DNA from: JAQGMJ01 sp036498945
GTDB lineage: Bacteria > Pseudomonadota > Gammaproteobacteria > Burkholderiales > JAEUOS01
NCBI GenBank assembly: GCA_036498945.1
Contig: DASYEQ010000048.1
Location: 8,594 to 72,593, forward strand
Direction of reading: 5' to 3'
Length of the DNA stretch: 64,000 nt
Under the pieces are notes generated by a model, which saw only the letters and a program-made list of their open reading frames with translations, was not told where the DNA came from and ran no database searches. This document shows positions 49,729 to 59,218 of this stretch, piece by piece. Every line of letters begins with the position of its first letter. Within the stretch, counting starts at the first letter, position 1. Made by a program: the position numbers and the translations under genes.

Positions 49729-50654
49729 GCGTTCTTTTTCGCGGCAAACAGGCGCAGGCAATGCGCGCGCAGCCAGCAATTGGCCGCATCCGCGTCGAAT
49801 CGCTGGTGCCAGGCAACGCGCACCTCCACGCTGGGTGAAGGCACCGGCAGATCGCGGCACACGAGTTTCGACGAAGCTGCGAACAGGCGCGCGATCATGC
49901 GCGGCAATATCACCACCAGATCGTCATGCTCGATCAGGCGCGGCACCGCGAGGAAATGCGGCACGCGCGCGACAATGCGATTGCCCGCGCCCATTTCCAG
50001 CAGCAGGCCTTCGGCGCTGTAGTGCTGGGTCTCACGCGGCGCCACCACCAGGTGGCGTGCGGCAAGCATGCCCGCGCGCGTCGGTCGCCTCGCCAAAGGG
50101 TGGCCGGCGCGGGTGAGCAACACGTGGGTTTCGCGGAACAGCGACTGGTAGCGGATGCCGCCCTTCATCGCCGGCAGCACGCCGATGGCGAGGTCCACCC
50201 GGCCCTCGGCCAGCGCGCCCGCCAGCTGTTCGCGCGGCACCGCTTCGGTCTCCATCGTCAGTTGCGGCCCGGCCGCGGAAAGCTCGGCCAACAGCGGCGG
50301 CATGAATACGAATTCGCCGACATCCGACAGCGCCAGGCGAAAGCGGCGGGCCGAAGTCGCGGGGTCGAAACCGGCGTCGCGCGCGAATGAGATTTCCAGC
50401 GCCTGCAGCGCTGCGCGCACGTCTTCGCCCACGCGCAGCGCATAGGCGGTGGGCTCCATGCCGGCCGGGGTGCGGACGAACAGCGGGTCGCCGCACAGTT
50501 CGCGCAGGCGCTTGAGCGCGCTGCTGGCGGCCGACTGCGTCAGGCCCAGCGCGGCGCCGGCGGCGGTGACATTGCGCGTGTCGAGCAGCGCCACCATCAG
50601 CTTGAGCAGGTTGAGGTCGGCGCGGGCGACCAGGCTGCGGCTCATATCCATCAT
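49725..50654 (-). CDS. LysR-family regulator between the two ior modules
   Basis: This 309-residue LysR protein of the NodD/SyrM-like group has the HTH AAGAALGLTQSAASSALKRL (about 31-50) and PLFVRTPAGMEPT, typical of that group. It is divergent from module 2 and convergent with module 1. A T-N11-A inverted repeat (ATTG-N7-CAAT, 50668-50682) lies in the 113-bp gap to module 2. It probably controls module 2 and possibly both. Confidence 0.9.
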   Translation of the reverse strand: MMDMSRSLVARADLNLLKLMVALLDTRNVTAAGAALGLTQSAASSALKRLRELCGDPLFVRTPAGMEPTAYALRVGEDVRAALQALEISFARDAGFDPATSARRFRLALSDVGEFVFMPPLLAELSAAGPQLTMETEAVPREQLAGALAEGRVDLAIGVLPAMKGGIRYQSLFRETHVLLTRAGHPLARRPTRAGMLAARHLVVAPRETQHYSAEGLLLEMGAGNRIVARVPHFLAVPRLIEHDDLVVILPRMIARLFAASSKLVCRDLPVPSPSVEVRVAWHQRFDADAANCWLRAHCLRLFAAKKNA

Positions 50655-50667
50655 TTAAATTTACCAC

Positions 50668-50682
50668 ATTGCTTGCATCAAT
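50668..50682. promoter_or_regulatory. LysR box ahead of ior module 2
   Basis: ATTG-N7-CAAT satisfies the T-N11-A rule and sits 14 bp from the lysR start in the divergent gap, within AT-rich sequence. Likely the LysR recognition site. Confidence 0.5.
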
Positions 50683-50767
50683 TTGACAGATGGGGAGCAG
50701 GCGCTTATGTTGACGGGCGAAAAACCTGCCTCGCCCGCGCGGCAGCAAGGTGCCGGAGACAAAGATC

Positions 50768-52915
50768 ATGGAAAGACTCTTCACCGAGGAAATCAAGTCC
50801 CTCAAGCTGGGGGCGGGCCAGACTTTTCATGGCGAGGGCATCCTCGCCGTCACCAAGGCGCTGCTGCAATCCGGCGTCTCCTACGTCGGCGGCTATCAGG
50901 GCGCGCCGGTGTCGCACCTGCTCGACGTGATGGTGCAGGCGCGCGAATACATGGACGAGCTCGGCGTGCACGTGGAAGCCTGTTCCAACGAGGCTTCCGC
51001 CGCCGCGCTGCTGGGCGCCTCGATCAACTACCCGGCGCGCGGCGCGGTGACGTGGAAGTCGATCGTCGGCACCAACGTGGCGGCCGATGCGCTCTCCAAC
51101 CTCGCCTCGGCCGGTGTGATCGGCGGCGCGCTGATCGTGCTGGGGGAGGACTACGGCGAGGGCGCCTCGGTGATCCAGGAGCGCAGCCACGCCTACGCGC
51201 TGAAAAGCTCGATGATCCTGCTCGATCCGCGCCCGGACCTGCCGACCATCGTGCGCATGGTGGAACAGGGCTTCGCGCTGTCGGAGGCGTCGAACACCCC
51301 GGTGATGATGGAATTGCGCATTCGCGCCTGCCACGTGCAGGGCGAATTCGCCGCCGGTGACAACCGGGCCCCCGCGGTTTCCACCCGCAACCGCCTGGCC
51401 GGCCCGGCAGCCTTCGTCTACGACCGCCTGGCGCATCCGCCCGCTACTTTCCGCCAGGAAAAACTCAAGACCGAGGTGCGCCTGCCGGCGGCGCGGCGCT
51501 ACATCGTCGAACACGAACTCAACGATGTCAGCGGCCCGCAAGAAGCGCCGCTGGGGTTGATCGTGCAAGGCGGGCTGTACAACAACCTGATGCGCGCTCT
51601 GCAGATGATGGACCTCGCCGACGCCTACGGCGAGAGCGCCATTCCGATTCTCACACTCAATGCCGTCTACCCGCTGGTGCCGGAGCAGATTGCCGGTTTT
51701 TGCGCGCGGAAAAGCGCGGTGCTGGTGATCGAGGAAGGCCAGCCGGAATTCATCGAGCACGAGATCGGCTCCCTCTTGCGCCGTGCCGATTTGCAAACCA
51801 GGTTGCATGGCAAGGACCTGCTGCTGATGGCAGGCGAATACACCGCTGAGGTGATCCTGCGCGGCCTGATGCATGCGTTCCGCCTGCACGACAAATCCAT
51901 CCCGCTTGCCGCCACCGCCGCCTGGCTCGACAACCTCGACGCCCAGCGAGCCGAGGCGCACGAACGCCTCGGCGGCCATGTACCGCCGCGTCCGCCCACC
52001 TTTTGCACCGGCTGCCCCGAGCGCCCGGTGTTCTCCGCCCTCAAGCTGGTGGAGCGCGAGATCGGCCCGGTGCACGTTTCCGGCGACATCGGCTGCCACG
52101 CGCTTGCCACCTTCGAGCCGTTCTCGGTGGGCAATTCCATCCTCGGCTACGGCATGGGCATGGCCTCGAGCGCGGCTGTCAATTCGCTGATGAACAAGCG
52201 CGCCATGGCGGTGATGGGCGACGGCGGCTTCTGGCACAACGGCCTGCTCTCGGGCGTGCAATCGGGGCTGTTCAACGACGGCGACGGCGTGCTGGTGATC
52301 ATGAAAAACGGTTACTCCTCCGCCACCGGCACGCAGGAGATCATCTCCTCGCCTCTCGAAGCGGCGCGCGCGCAAGCCCAGGGCCAGAGCGCGGCGCACA
52401 GCAACGTCACCATCGAAGCCACGCTCAAGGGCATGGGCGTGGGCTGGATGCGCACGGTCTACAACTACCGCGTCGCCGACATGGTCGCCACCATGCGCGA
52501 GGCCTTCACCAGCCCGTTCCAGGGCCTGAAGGTGATCATCGCCGAAGGCGAATGCCAGCTGGAGCGCCAGCGGCGCCTCAAGCCGGCGCAGGCCAAGGCA
52601 CTGAAGGAAGGCAGGCGCGTGGTGCGCGTTCGCTACGGCATCGACGAGACGGTGTGCTCGGGCGACCATTCCTGCATCCGCCTCTCCGGCTGTCCCTCGC
52701 TGACGGTCAAGGATGCGAAAGATCCCCTGAAGGTCGACCCGGTAGCGCACGTGAACAACGGCTGCGTCGGCTGCGGCCTGTGCGGTGAAGTGGCGCATGC
52801 GGCGGTGCTGTGCCCATCATTCTATCGCGCCGAGATCGTGCAGAACCCGACGTGGTGGGACCGCACTCGCGCCAATGTGGCTGCCATGCTCACCGGCTGG
52901 CTGCGCCCGGCTTGA
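50768..52915 (+). CDS. iorA: Indolepyruvate:ferredoxin oxidoreductase alpha-like subunit (module 2)
   Basis: This 715-residue paralogue of the module 1 alpha subunit keeps the same domains: HGEGILAVTKALLQSGVSYV at the start, TPP motif GDGGFWHNG...NDGDG, and the C-terminal Fe-S region CSGDHSCIRLSGCPS plus CVGCGLCGEVAHAAVLCPSF. It starts at ATG 50768 behind GGAGAC; the GTG at 50750 is weaker. Divergence from module 1 is greatest in the middle domain (about residues 200-260), so the substrate pocket may differ. iorB follows within 11 nt, without the R-type element seen in module 1. Confidence 0.9.
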   Translation: MERLFTEEIKSLKLGAGQTFHGEGILAVTKALLQSGVSYVGGYQGAPVSHLLDVMVQAREYMDELGVHVEACSNEASAAALLGASINYPARGAVTWKSIVGTNVAADALSNLASAGVIGGALIVLGEDYGEGASVIQERSHAYALKSSMILLDPRPDLPTIVRMVEQGFALSEASNTPVMMELRIRACHVQGEFAAGDNRAPAVSTRNRLAGPAAFVYDRLAHPPATFRQEKLKTEVRLPAARRYIVEHELNDVSGPQEAPLGLIVQGGLYNNLMRALQMMDLADAYGESAIPILTLNAVYPLVPEQIAGFCARKSAVLVIEEGQPEFIEHEIGSLLRRADLQTRLHGKDLLLMAGEYTAEVILRGLMHAFRLHDKSIPLAATAAWLDNLDAQRAEAHERLGGHVPPRPPTFCTGCPERPVFSALKLVEREIGPVHVSGDIGCHALATFEPFSVGNSILGYGMGMASSAAVNSLMNKRAMAVMGDGGFWHNGLLSGVQSGLFNDGDGVLVIMKNGYSSATGTQEIISSPLEAARAQAQGQSAAHSNVTIEATLKGMGVGWMRTVYNYRVADMVATMREAFTSPFQGLKVIIAEGECQLERQRRLKPAQAKALKEGRRVVRVRYGIDETVCSGDHSCIRLSGCPSLTVKDAKDPLKVDPVAHVNNGCVGCGLCGEVAHAAVLCPSFYRAEIVQNPTWWDRTRANVAAMLTGWLRPA

Positions 52916-52925
52916 GGAGAAAACC

Positions 52926-54473
52926 ATGAACCTCAAGCCGGTGAAAATCCTCATCGCTGCCCTGGGCGGCGAAGGCGGCGGCGTGCTCGCCGACTGGATC
53001 GTCCACGCCGCCGCCGCTTCCGGCTACCCGGTACAGGCCACCTCCATTCCCGGTGTCGCGCAGCGCACCGGCGCCACCACCTACTACCTGGAAATCTTTC
53101 CGCAACAGGTGCCCGCCGGCGGCAAGCGGCCGATTCTCGCGCTCAACCCGATGCCGGGCGACGTCGATCTGCTCGCTGTTTCCGAACTGCTGGAATGCGG
53201 GCGCATGATCGAGCGCGGCATGGTGAGCCGGCAGACGGCAGTGGTCTCTTCCACGCATCGCATCTACGCGGTGGCGGAGAAAATGCAGATGGGCGACGGC
53301 CGCTTCGCCACCGCGCAGATCATCGCCGCCGCCAGCGCGCTCGCCGGCCGCGCCGTGCTGTTCGACATGGACGCCATCACCCGTGCCCACGGCACCGTGA
53401 TCTCCGCCACCCTGTTCGGGGCGATGGCGGGCGCGAACGCCTGGCCACTGACACGCGATGCCTGCGAAGCGGCGATCCGCGCCGGCGGCAAGGGCACGCA
53501 GGCAAGTCTCGCCGCATTTGCCGACGCCTACGCGCGCGCCCTGGGCCGCGGCGCGCAGGCGGCCGCCACCCTGCCGGGCCAGCCATCGGGCGCGGCGCAC
53601 ATCACCGCCGAGTGGCTTGCCGCCTTGCCGGTGGCGGCGCGCGAATTTGCCCTCGAAGGCGAGCGGCGCTGCGCCGAATTCCAGGATGCGGCCTATGCAA
53701 AGCTCTACCGTGAGCGCCTCGCCGGTGTCGCCGCCTTCGACAGCGGCGACGGTGCACTCACGCGCGAGACCGCGCGCTACCTCGCGCTATGGATGTGCTT
53801 CGACGACCTGATTCGCGTCGCCGCGGTGAAAATCAGCGCGGCGCGCATCGCGGAGGTGCGCGCCGAAGTGCAGGCGCGGCCGGGCGAGACGCTGCACGTG
53901 ATCGAGTTCCTCAAGCCCGGCATCGACGAATTCGCCTCCCTGCTGCCGGTGTCGCCGGCGCGGCGCGTGCTCGCCTGGGCGCGCAGGAATGGCCATGAGC
54001 ACAAGCTCAACGTCGGCATGCATTTGCGTACCACCGGGCTGGCCGGCTTCCTGATGCTGCGCCTGATGGCGGCGCTTAAACCCTGGCGCCCGCGTAGCGC
54101 GCGTTACGCCGAGGAACAGGCACTGATCGTCCGTTGGCTGGCCGCGGTCCACACGGCCGGCGCCGCGCCCGAACTGGCGCTGGAAATCGCGCAACTCGGG
54201 CGCCTGATCAAGGGCTATGGCGACACTAACCGGCGCGGCAAGGAGAATTTCAGCCGCATACTGGAGACTTTGGTCGACGGCAGGAACTGGGTCGCTGACA
54301 CCGCGCAATTGGCCGCCGCCGTACGCGTCGCGCGCGAGGCAGCGCTTGCCAATCCGGACGAAAAGCATCTCGACGGCAAGCTGGCGGACTTCGGCGTCAA
54401 GCCGCGGCCGCTGCGCGCGGTGCCGATCAACTTCGTCAAGCCGCCGCGCGGCGCCGTCAAGCCCGGCGCCTGA
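52926..54473 (+). CDS. iorB: Indolepyruvate oxidoreductase beta-like subunit, long form (module 2)
   Basis: This 515-residue paralogue of the module 1 beta subunit has the gamma-type domain ILIAALGGEGGGVLADWIVH and SIPGVAQRTGATTYYLEIFP, followed by the same 300-residue helical extension ending KGYGDTNRRGKENFSRILET. Start ATG 52926 with AGGAGAAAACC. It completes a second enzyme of the same type. The convergent acyl-CoA ligase gene begins its 3' end about 120 bp away. Confidence 0.9.
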   Translation: MNLKPVKILIAALGGEGGGVLADWIVHAAAASGYPVQATSIPGVAQRTGATTYYLEIFPQQVPAGGKRPILALNPMPGDVDLLAVSELLECGRMIERGMVSRQTAVVSSTHRIYAVAEKMQMGDGRFATAQIIAAASALAGRAVLFDMDAITRAHGTVISATLFGAMAGANAWPLTRDACEAAIRAGGKGTQASLAAFADAYARALGRGAQAAATLPGQPSGAAHITAEWLAALPVAAREFALEGERRCAEFQDAAYAKLYRERLAGVAAFDSGDGALTRETARYLALWMCFDDLIRVAAVKISAARIAEVRAEVQARPGETLHVIEFLKPGIDEFASLLPVSPARRVLAWARRNGHEHKLNVGMHLRTTGLAGFLMLRLMAALKPWRPRSARYAEEQALIVRWLAAVHTAGAAPELALEIAQLGRLIKGYGDTNRRGKENFSRILETLVDGRNWVADTAQLAAAVRVAREAALANPDEKHLDGKLADFGVKPRPLRAVPINFVKPPRGAVKPGA

Positions 54474-54591
54474 GGCGCCGCGCCTTCGAGTACGCCACGT
54501 CAGGGGGGCCGCGCAGCAGTACCGGCCAGAGGCGCGTCGGTACCGGTGCGTGGTGCAGACGAAGGCGACTGCGGCTGGCGTGGCCCTGGCC

Positions 54592-56280
54592 TCAGGCCTT
54601 CGGCTGGTCGCGCAGTTCGCGCCGCAGGATCTTGCCCACCGGCGTCTTCGGCAGATCGTTGCGGAATTCGACGATGCGCGGCATCTTGTAGCCGGTGAGA
54701 TTCTCGCGGCAGAACGCCAGGATGTCTTCCTTGGTGAGGTTCGGGTCCTTCCTGACGATGACGATCTTCACCGTCTCGCCCGACTTCTCGTCCGGCACGC
54801 CCACCGCCGCGCACTCCAGCACGCCGGGGTGCATCTGCACCACCCCCTCGATCTCGTTGGGATAGACGTTGAAGCCTGAGACCAGGATCATGTCCTTCTT
54901 GCGGTCGGTGATGAAGACGAAGCCTTCGCCATCCATATGGCCGACGTCGCCGGTCAACAGCCACCCCTCCTTGATGATCTTCGCCGTCTCGTCGTCGCGC
55001 TGCCAGTAACCCTTCATCACCTGCGGGCCGCGCACGCAGATCTCGCCGGTATAGGGGGCGGAATCGCCCTGGCCGTCCCAGATGCCGAGGTCGCGCAGGT
55101 CGTCGCTGCGGATCGACACGTCGGTCGAAGGCAGCGGCAGGCCGATCGAGCCCTTCCACGGCATGCCCATCGGGTTGATGCACACGCCGGGCGAAGTCTC
55201 GGTCAGGCCGTAGGCCTCGGTGAGCGAATGGCCGGTGACTTTCTGCCACTTCTCCGCCACCGCCTTTTGCACCGCCGCGCCGCCGCCCAGCACCACCTTG
55301 ACGTGCGAGAAATCGAGCGCGTCGAAACCTTCGGTGTTGAGCATGCCGTTGAACAGGGTGTTGACCCCGGTGAGCACGGTCCAGCGCCACTTGGCGAGTT
55401 CGGCGATGAAGCCTTTCATGTCGCGCGGGTTGGTGATCAGCACATTGTTGGCGCCCCACTTCATGAACAGCAGCGTGGCGGTGAGGCAGAACACGTGGTA
55501 CATCGGCAACGGCGAGACCACCACCTCCTCGCCCTTCCTGAACTCGCCCGAAATCCACGCGCCGGACTGCTCCAGGTTGGCGAGCATGTTGCGGTGGGTC
55601 AGCATGGCACCCTTGGCCACGCCGGTGGTACCGCCGGTGTATTGCAGGAAGGCGATGTCGTCGTGCGTCAGGTCCGGGCTCTTGTAGGCGGCGGCGGCGC
55701 CGCGTGCCAGCGCCGCGCGCATGCCCACCGTGCCGGGAATGTTCCACGGCTTGACCATCTTCTTCACGTTCTTCACCACGAAGTTGACGACCCAGCGCTT
55801 GGGCGCCGGGATCAGGTCGCCGATCTGCGTGGTGATGACGTGCTTGACCGGTGTTTCATGCAGCGCCTGCTCCAGCGTGTGGCAGAAGTTCTCGACGATG
55901 ACAATCACCTTGGCGCCGGAATCCTTCAACTGGTGTTCGAGCTCGCGCGGGGTGTACAGTGGGTTGACGTTCACCACCACCAGGCCGGCGCACAGTACGC
56001 CGAAGATGGCGACCGGGTACTGCAGCAGGTTGGGCATCATCACCGCGACGCGGTCGCCGCGCGTAACGCCGGGCAGGCTTTGCAGGTAGGCGGCGAACTG
56101 GCGCGCGCGCTGCGCCAGTTCGGTGTAGCTCATGCGGTAATCGAGGTTGCTGTAGGCCGTCTTCGCGCCGTACTGTTCGCAGCAGCTCTCGAACAGGTGC
56201 TTGACCGAGGTGAACTGGTGGTAATCGATCTCGGCGGGAATGCCGGGCGGGTAGCTTTTGAGCCAGACTTTGTCGGCCAT
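54592..56280 (-). CDS. fadD: Long-chain-fatty-acid/aryl-CoA ligase (FadD type)
   Basis: This 562-residue AMP-forming acyl-CoA synthetase has the P-loop-like motif YTGGTTGVAKGAM near residue 210, the adenylate motif EAYGLTETSPGVCIN near residue 350, the hinge TGDVGHMDGEGFVFITDRKK and the catalytic Lys in a TPVGKILRREL C-terminus. It activates a carboxylic acid to its CoA thioester. Its overall layout is that of FadD. Beside the 2-oxoacid oxidoreductases it may activate related aryl acids, but fatty acids are the default. Start ATG 56280; monocistronic. Confidence 0.92.
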   Translation of the reverse strand: MADKVWLKSYPPGIPAEIDYHQFTSVKHLFESCCEQYGAKTAYSNLDYRMSYTELAQRARQFAAYLQSLPGVTRGDRVAVMMPNLLQYPVAIFGVLCAGLVVVNVNPLYTPRELEHQLKDSGAKVIVIVENFCHTLEQALHETPVKHVITTQIGDLIPAPKRWVVNFVVKNVKKMVKPWNIPGTVGMRAALARGAAAAYKSPDLTHDDIAFLQYTGGTTGVAKGAMLTHRNMLANLEQSGAWISGEFRKGEEVVVSPLPMYHVFCLTATLLFMKWGANNVLITNPRDMKGFIAELAKWRWTVLTGVNTLFNGMLNTEGFDALDFSHVKVVLGGGAAVQKAVAEKWQKVTGHSLTEAYGLTETSPGVCINPMGMPWKGSIGLPLPSTDVSIRSDDLRDLGIWDGQGDSAPYTGEICVRGPQVMKGYWQRDDETAKIIKEGWLLTGDVGHMDGEGFVFITDRKKDMILVSGFNVYPNEIEGVVQMHPGVLECAAVGVPDEKSGETVKIVIVRKDPNLTKEDILAFCRENLTGYKMPRIVEFRNDLPKTPVGKILRRELRDQPKA

Positions 56281-56501
56281 CGTTGCTCCAGGGGGATTTG
56301 ATTATTGTTCCGTCGCGGCTTAGCCGGCCGGGAGTGACGGGCACCACTTTAGCGGTTTTTAGGCAGGGGTGTTAATGCGCCGCGCAAGGGCGCACGCCCG
56401 GCTACCGGCAGGCGTGCGGAACGCTACCCTGGAGGGCCCGGAATTGGCCGGGCCATGAAGGCGCCGGCTGCCGCCGTTGCGGCGGGCGCCAGCGCGGGCG
56501 C

Positions 56502-57026
56502 TTACATCGAGCCGTCGGGCACGAAATCCATCGGATCGTCCATCCAGCCGGCGGCGGTGACCACGCCGCTGCGGTCGAAACTGACCGACAGGATGATGTG
56601 GCGCTGCATGTCGTTGGCGTAGTAATCCCAGACCGCGCCGCCGTACTGGCGGCTGGGGCCGGTGTTCTGCCCCGGGCGGCCGAGCAGGGCGGAGACGCTT
56701 TGCATGTTGTCGACGCCGATGCGGATTTTCGCCACCGTCTGCTCGGTCAAGACCTGCTCGACGCGCACCAGCTTGCCGCCGGCGTCGAAGCGGGCCATGT
56801 AGGTCTGGCGGCCGGCCGGGCCGTGCGGATATTCAAGCGATTCGGCATAGTCGGCGCCCGGCGGCGCCTTGTGCACCGCGAACGGCGTGCCCATGGTGGC
56901 GCGGGTGTCGGTCTCGGTGGAGACGCCCGGCGTCAGGCCGCCGCCCGTGTAGGAGGCGCAGCCGCCAAGACCGGCGAGCATGAGGGTGGAGAACAGGACG
57001 GCAGGGAGCAGGGGACGGGCAGGCAT
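56502..57026 (-). CDS. Outer-membrane lipoprotein, BamE/SmpA-like
   Basis: This 174-residue lipoprotein has a signal peptide that ends in the lipobox LAGLGGC/ASY (Cys about residue 23). The mature part resembles SmpA/OmlA-type small domains (VRVEQVLTEQTVAKIRIGVD, SALLGRPGQ). It is probably anchored to the outer membrane facing the periplasm. It lacks clear identity as BamE itself and may be one of the many paralogues. Monocistronic. Confidence 0.82.
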   Translation of the reverse strand: MPARPLLPAVLFSTLMLAGLGGCASYTGGGLTPGVSTETDTRATMGTPFAVHKAPPGADYAESLEYPHGPAGRQTYMARFDAGGKLVRVEQVLTEQTVAKIRIGVDNMQSVSALLGRPGQNTGPSRQYGGAVWDYYANDMQRHIILSVSFDRSGVVTAAGWMDDPMDFVPDGSM

Positions 57027-57124
57027 ATCACCTCCAGCTTATTGATGTATGAGGGGCGGGAAATGCCCCACCAGTTATACGCATTTGGATTTTGCCTGGT
57101 TGCAGGCTGGTTTGCGGCACTGCG

Positions 57125-57751
57125 TCAGCGTAGCAGCTTGATGAAGCTGGCGGCGATCTTGCGCGGGCTGTCGCCGCCCGGCCGGTACCACTCCGGCGAC
57201 CAGTTGAGCGCACCCAAGAGCAGCAGGCGCAGGTTACGCCGGTCGGTGCCCGGCGGCAGCGGCAACCGGCTGATCAACTGGCGGAAAATCTGCTCGTAAT
57301 CGTCGCGCAGCGCCACCAGCTTGGCGCGTACGCCGGGGGCATCGTCCGGGCGCACGCGGATCACCACCTGGGCGTAGGCGCTCTTGGCGAGCAGGCCGTC
57401 CAAGTGCGCGCGGCAGGCCGCTTCCAGGCGCGCCCAAGGCTCGGTTTCGGCTTCCACCGCGGCTTGCACGGCGGCGCGGATGCGCCGCACCCCTTCCTCG
57501 TAGACTGCCAGCAACAGCTCTTCCTTATTGGCGAAATGGGCGTACAGCGAGCCCGGCAGCATGCCGACGCGGGCGACGATGTCGCGCACCGAGGTACCTT
57601 CGAACCCGTACACGGCGAATAGCGCCGCCGCTTCCTCCAGCAACTGCGGCAGGCGGCTGTCGGCGCGGCTGACCGTACGCGGGGCGGGCCGCGGCCCGGC
57701 CTTGCGGCGGGCGGCAGGGCGCGGCTTTGCGGCAGCGCGGGTGTCAGGCAT
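57125..57751 (-). CDS. TetR-family regulator adjacent to the P450 gene
   Basis: This 208-residue TetR protein begins with an Arg/Pro/Ala-rich stretch of 30 residues. The HTH follows (LEEAAALFAVYGFEGTSVRD, RVGMLPGSLYAHFANKEELL), and the C-terminal domain resembles the KstR-like group. It is encoded immediately downstream of the P450 gene on the same strand and is the best candidate to bind the perfect palindrome at 59127-59154 in front of the P450. It would then control lipid or terpenoid oxidation, which is an inference from context. Confidence 0.88.
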   Translation of the reverse strand: MPDTRAAAKPRPAARRKAGPRPAPRTVSRADSRLPQLLEEAAALFAVYGFEGTSVRDIVARVGMLPGSLYAHFANKEELLLAVYEEGVRRIRAAVQAAVEAETEPWARLEAACRAHLDGLLAKSAYAQVVIRVRPDDAPGVRAKLVALRDDYEQIFRQLISRLPLPPGTDRRNLRLLLLGALNWSPEWYRPGGDSPRKIAASFIKLLR

Positions 57752-57846
57752 GGCGGGTCATGACGCGGCGATGGGAAGGACGGCAGCCCTCTCTGCGGAG
57801 GCGGGCCGCGATTTTATCCCGCTTGTCCGGACAGCGCGAGCAATTT

Positions 57847-59112
57847 TCATCGGCGCGCCACCCGCAAGGGCAGCGCCGTGACGCCGCGAAACACCGGCGA
57901 ACGCAGCCACTCCAGCGCGCCGGGCGCGCGCTCGATATGCCCGAAGGCCGCCAGCAGCGCCGGGAACACCACCTGGCCTTCGAGGCGCGCCAGCGGAAAG
58001 CCCAGGCAGATGTGATTGCCGTAGCCGAAGGTGAGGTGGGCGACGCCGTCGCGCTCGATGTCGAGCAGGTCCGGGTTGGCATAGGCGCGCTCGTCGCGGT
58101 TGGCGGCGTTGAGCATGATGAACACGCGCTCGCCCGGTTTCATTTTCCTGCCGTGCAAGGTGTGCGCTTCGCGCACCACCCGCACCTGCGCACCCGACGG
58201 CCCGTCGTAGCGCAGCAGTTCTTCCACCGCGGCGGCGGCCAGGTCCGGGCGCATGCGCAGCTTTTGCATCTCGCCGGGAAAGGCGAGCAGCGACAGCATG
58301 CCGTTGGCGATGTGGTTGGTGGTGGTCTCGTGCCCGGCGAACAGCAGCAGGATGCAGGTGGCGATCAGCTCGTCGTCGCTCAGGTGGTCGCCGTCTTCTT
58401 CGCGCAAATGCGTGAGTTCGGAAAGCAGGTCGGCCCGTGGATGCGCGCGGCGGTCCTCTATCATGCGGCGGAAATAGGCGGCCATCTCCTGTGTTGCCGC
58501 CTCGGCCACCGCGTATTTTTCAGCCGCTACACGCGCGCTGCCGATGAACAGCGCCATCTCGTCCGACAGGCGCTTGATCAGCGCCAGATCCGCGCGCGGC
58601 ACGCCCAACATGTCCATGATGACGAGTGCCGGCAACGGGCCGGCAAAATCGGCGACGAAGTCGACCTCTTCGCGCGCGCCGATGCGGGTGATCAGCCATT
58701 GCGTGATCTCTTCCACGTTCGGGCGCATCGCATGCATCGACTTGACGTGGAACACCCGGCTCGCCAGGCGGCGTATGCGCGTGTGGTCCGGCGCGTCGCG
58801 GAACACCATCCACAGCGACAGGTAGCGGATGATGGCGCCGATGCGCTCCTGCTCGGGCGAAGGCAGGGAGGCGAAAAACGGCCGCAGGCGCTCGGACGAC
58901 ATGCCGGCGGCGTCCTGGCAGACGCGCTTGACGTCGGCGTAGCGCGTCAGCACCCAGGATTTGAGGCGCGGACTCCAGTGCGCCGGGTCTTCGTCGCGCA
59001 GGCGCTGGTAGACCGGGAACGGATCGGCCAGCACCGCCGGGTCGTCGGGGCGGTAGTCGATGCCGGGTGCGTTGCTCCCGGTTGCGGCCGGGGCGGCGGG
59101 ACTGGCGGGCAC
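57847..59112 (-). CDS. Cytochrome P450
   Basis: This 421-residue soluble bacterial P450 shows all hallmarks: I-helix AGHETTTNHIA, K-helix EELLR and the heme loop FGYGNHICLGFPLAR with the Cys thiolate ligand. I place the start at GTG 59112 because GAAGGAG lies 6-8 nt upstream and the longer frame begins with a TTG inside the operator palindrome. Electrons must come from a ferredoxin pair encoded elsewhere. Substrate unknown. Probably repressed by the neighbouring TetR through the palindrome 15 bp upstream of the start. Confidence 0.93.
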   Translation of the reverse strand: MPASPAAPAATGSNAPGIDYRPDDPAVLADPFPVYQRLRDEDPAHWSPRLKSWVLTRYADVKRVCQDAAGMSSERLRPFFASLPSPEQERIGAIIRYLSLWMVFRDAPDHTRIRRLASRVFHVKSMHAMRPNVEEITQWLITRIGAREEVDFVADFAGPLPALVIMDMLGVPRADLALIKRLSDEMALFIGSARVAAEKYAVAEAATQEMAAYFRRMIEDRRAHPRADLLSELTHLREEDGDHLSDDELIATCILLLFAGHETTTNHIANGMLSLLAFPGEMQKLRMRPDLAAAAVEELLRYDGPSGAQVRVVREAHTLHGRKMKPGERVFIMLNAANRDERAYANPDLLDIERDGVAHLTFGYGNHICLGFPLARLEGQVVFPALLAAFGHIERAPGALEWLRSPVFRGVTALPLRVARR

Positions 59113-59126
59113 GGGCGCTCCTTCTG

Positions 59127-59154
59127 CATTAGACAAACAATCGTTTGTCTAATG
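59127..59154. promoter_or_regulatory. Perfect 28-bp palindromic operator in front of the P450 gene
   Basis: CATTAGACAAAC-N4-GTTTGTCTAATG is a perfect 12-bp inverted repeat with a 4-bp centre. It lies 15 bp upstream of the GTG start and would occlude the P450 leader. Length and symmetry fit TetR-family operators, and a TetR gene directly follows the P450. Confidence 0.75.
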
Positions 59155-59218
59155 TAGCGCGGTCGGGCGCCAGGGTCAAACGGCGGCGATGCTGCGCCGC
59201 CGCGCGTTTGTGCCGGAT

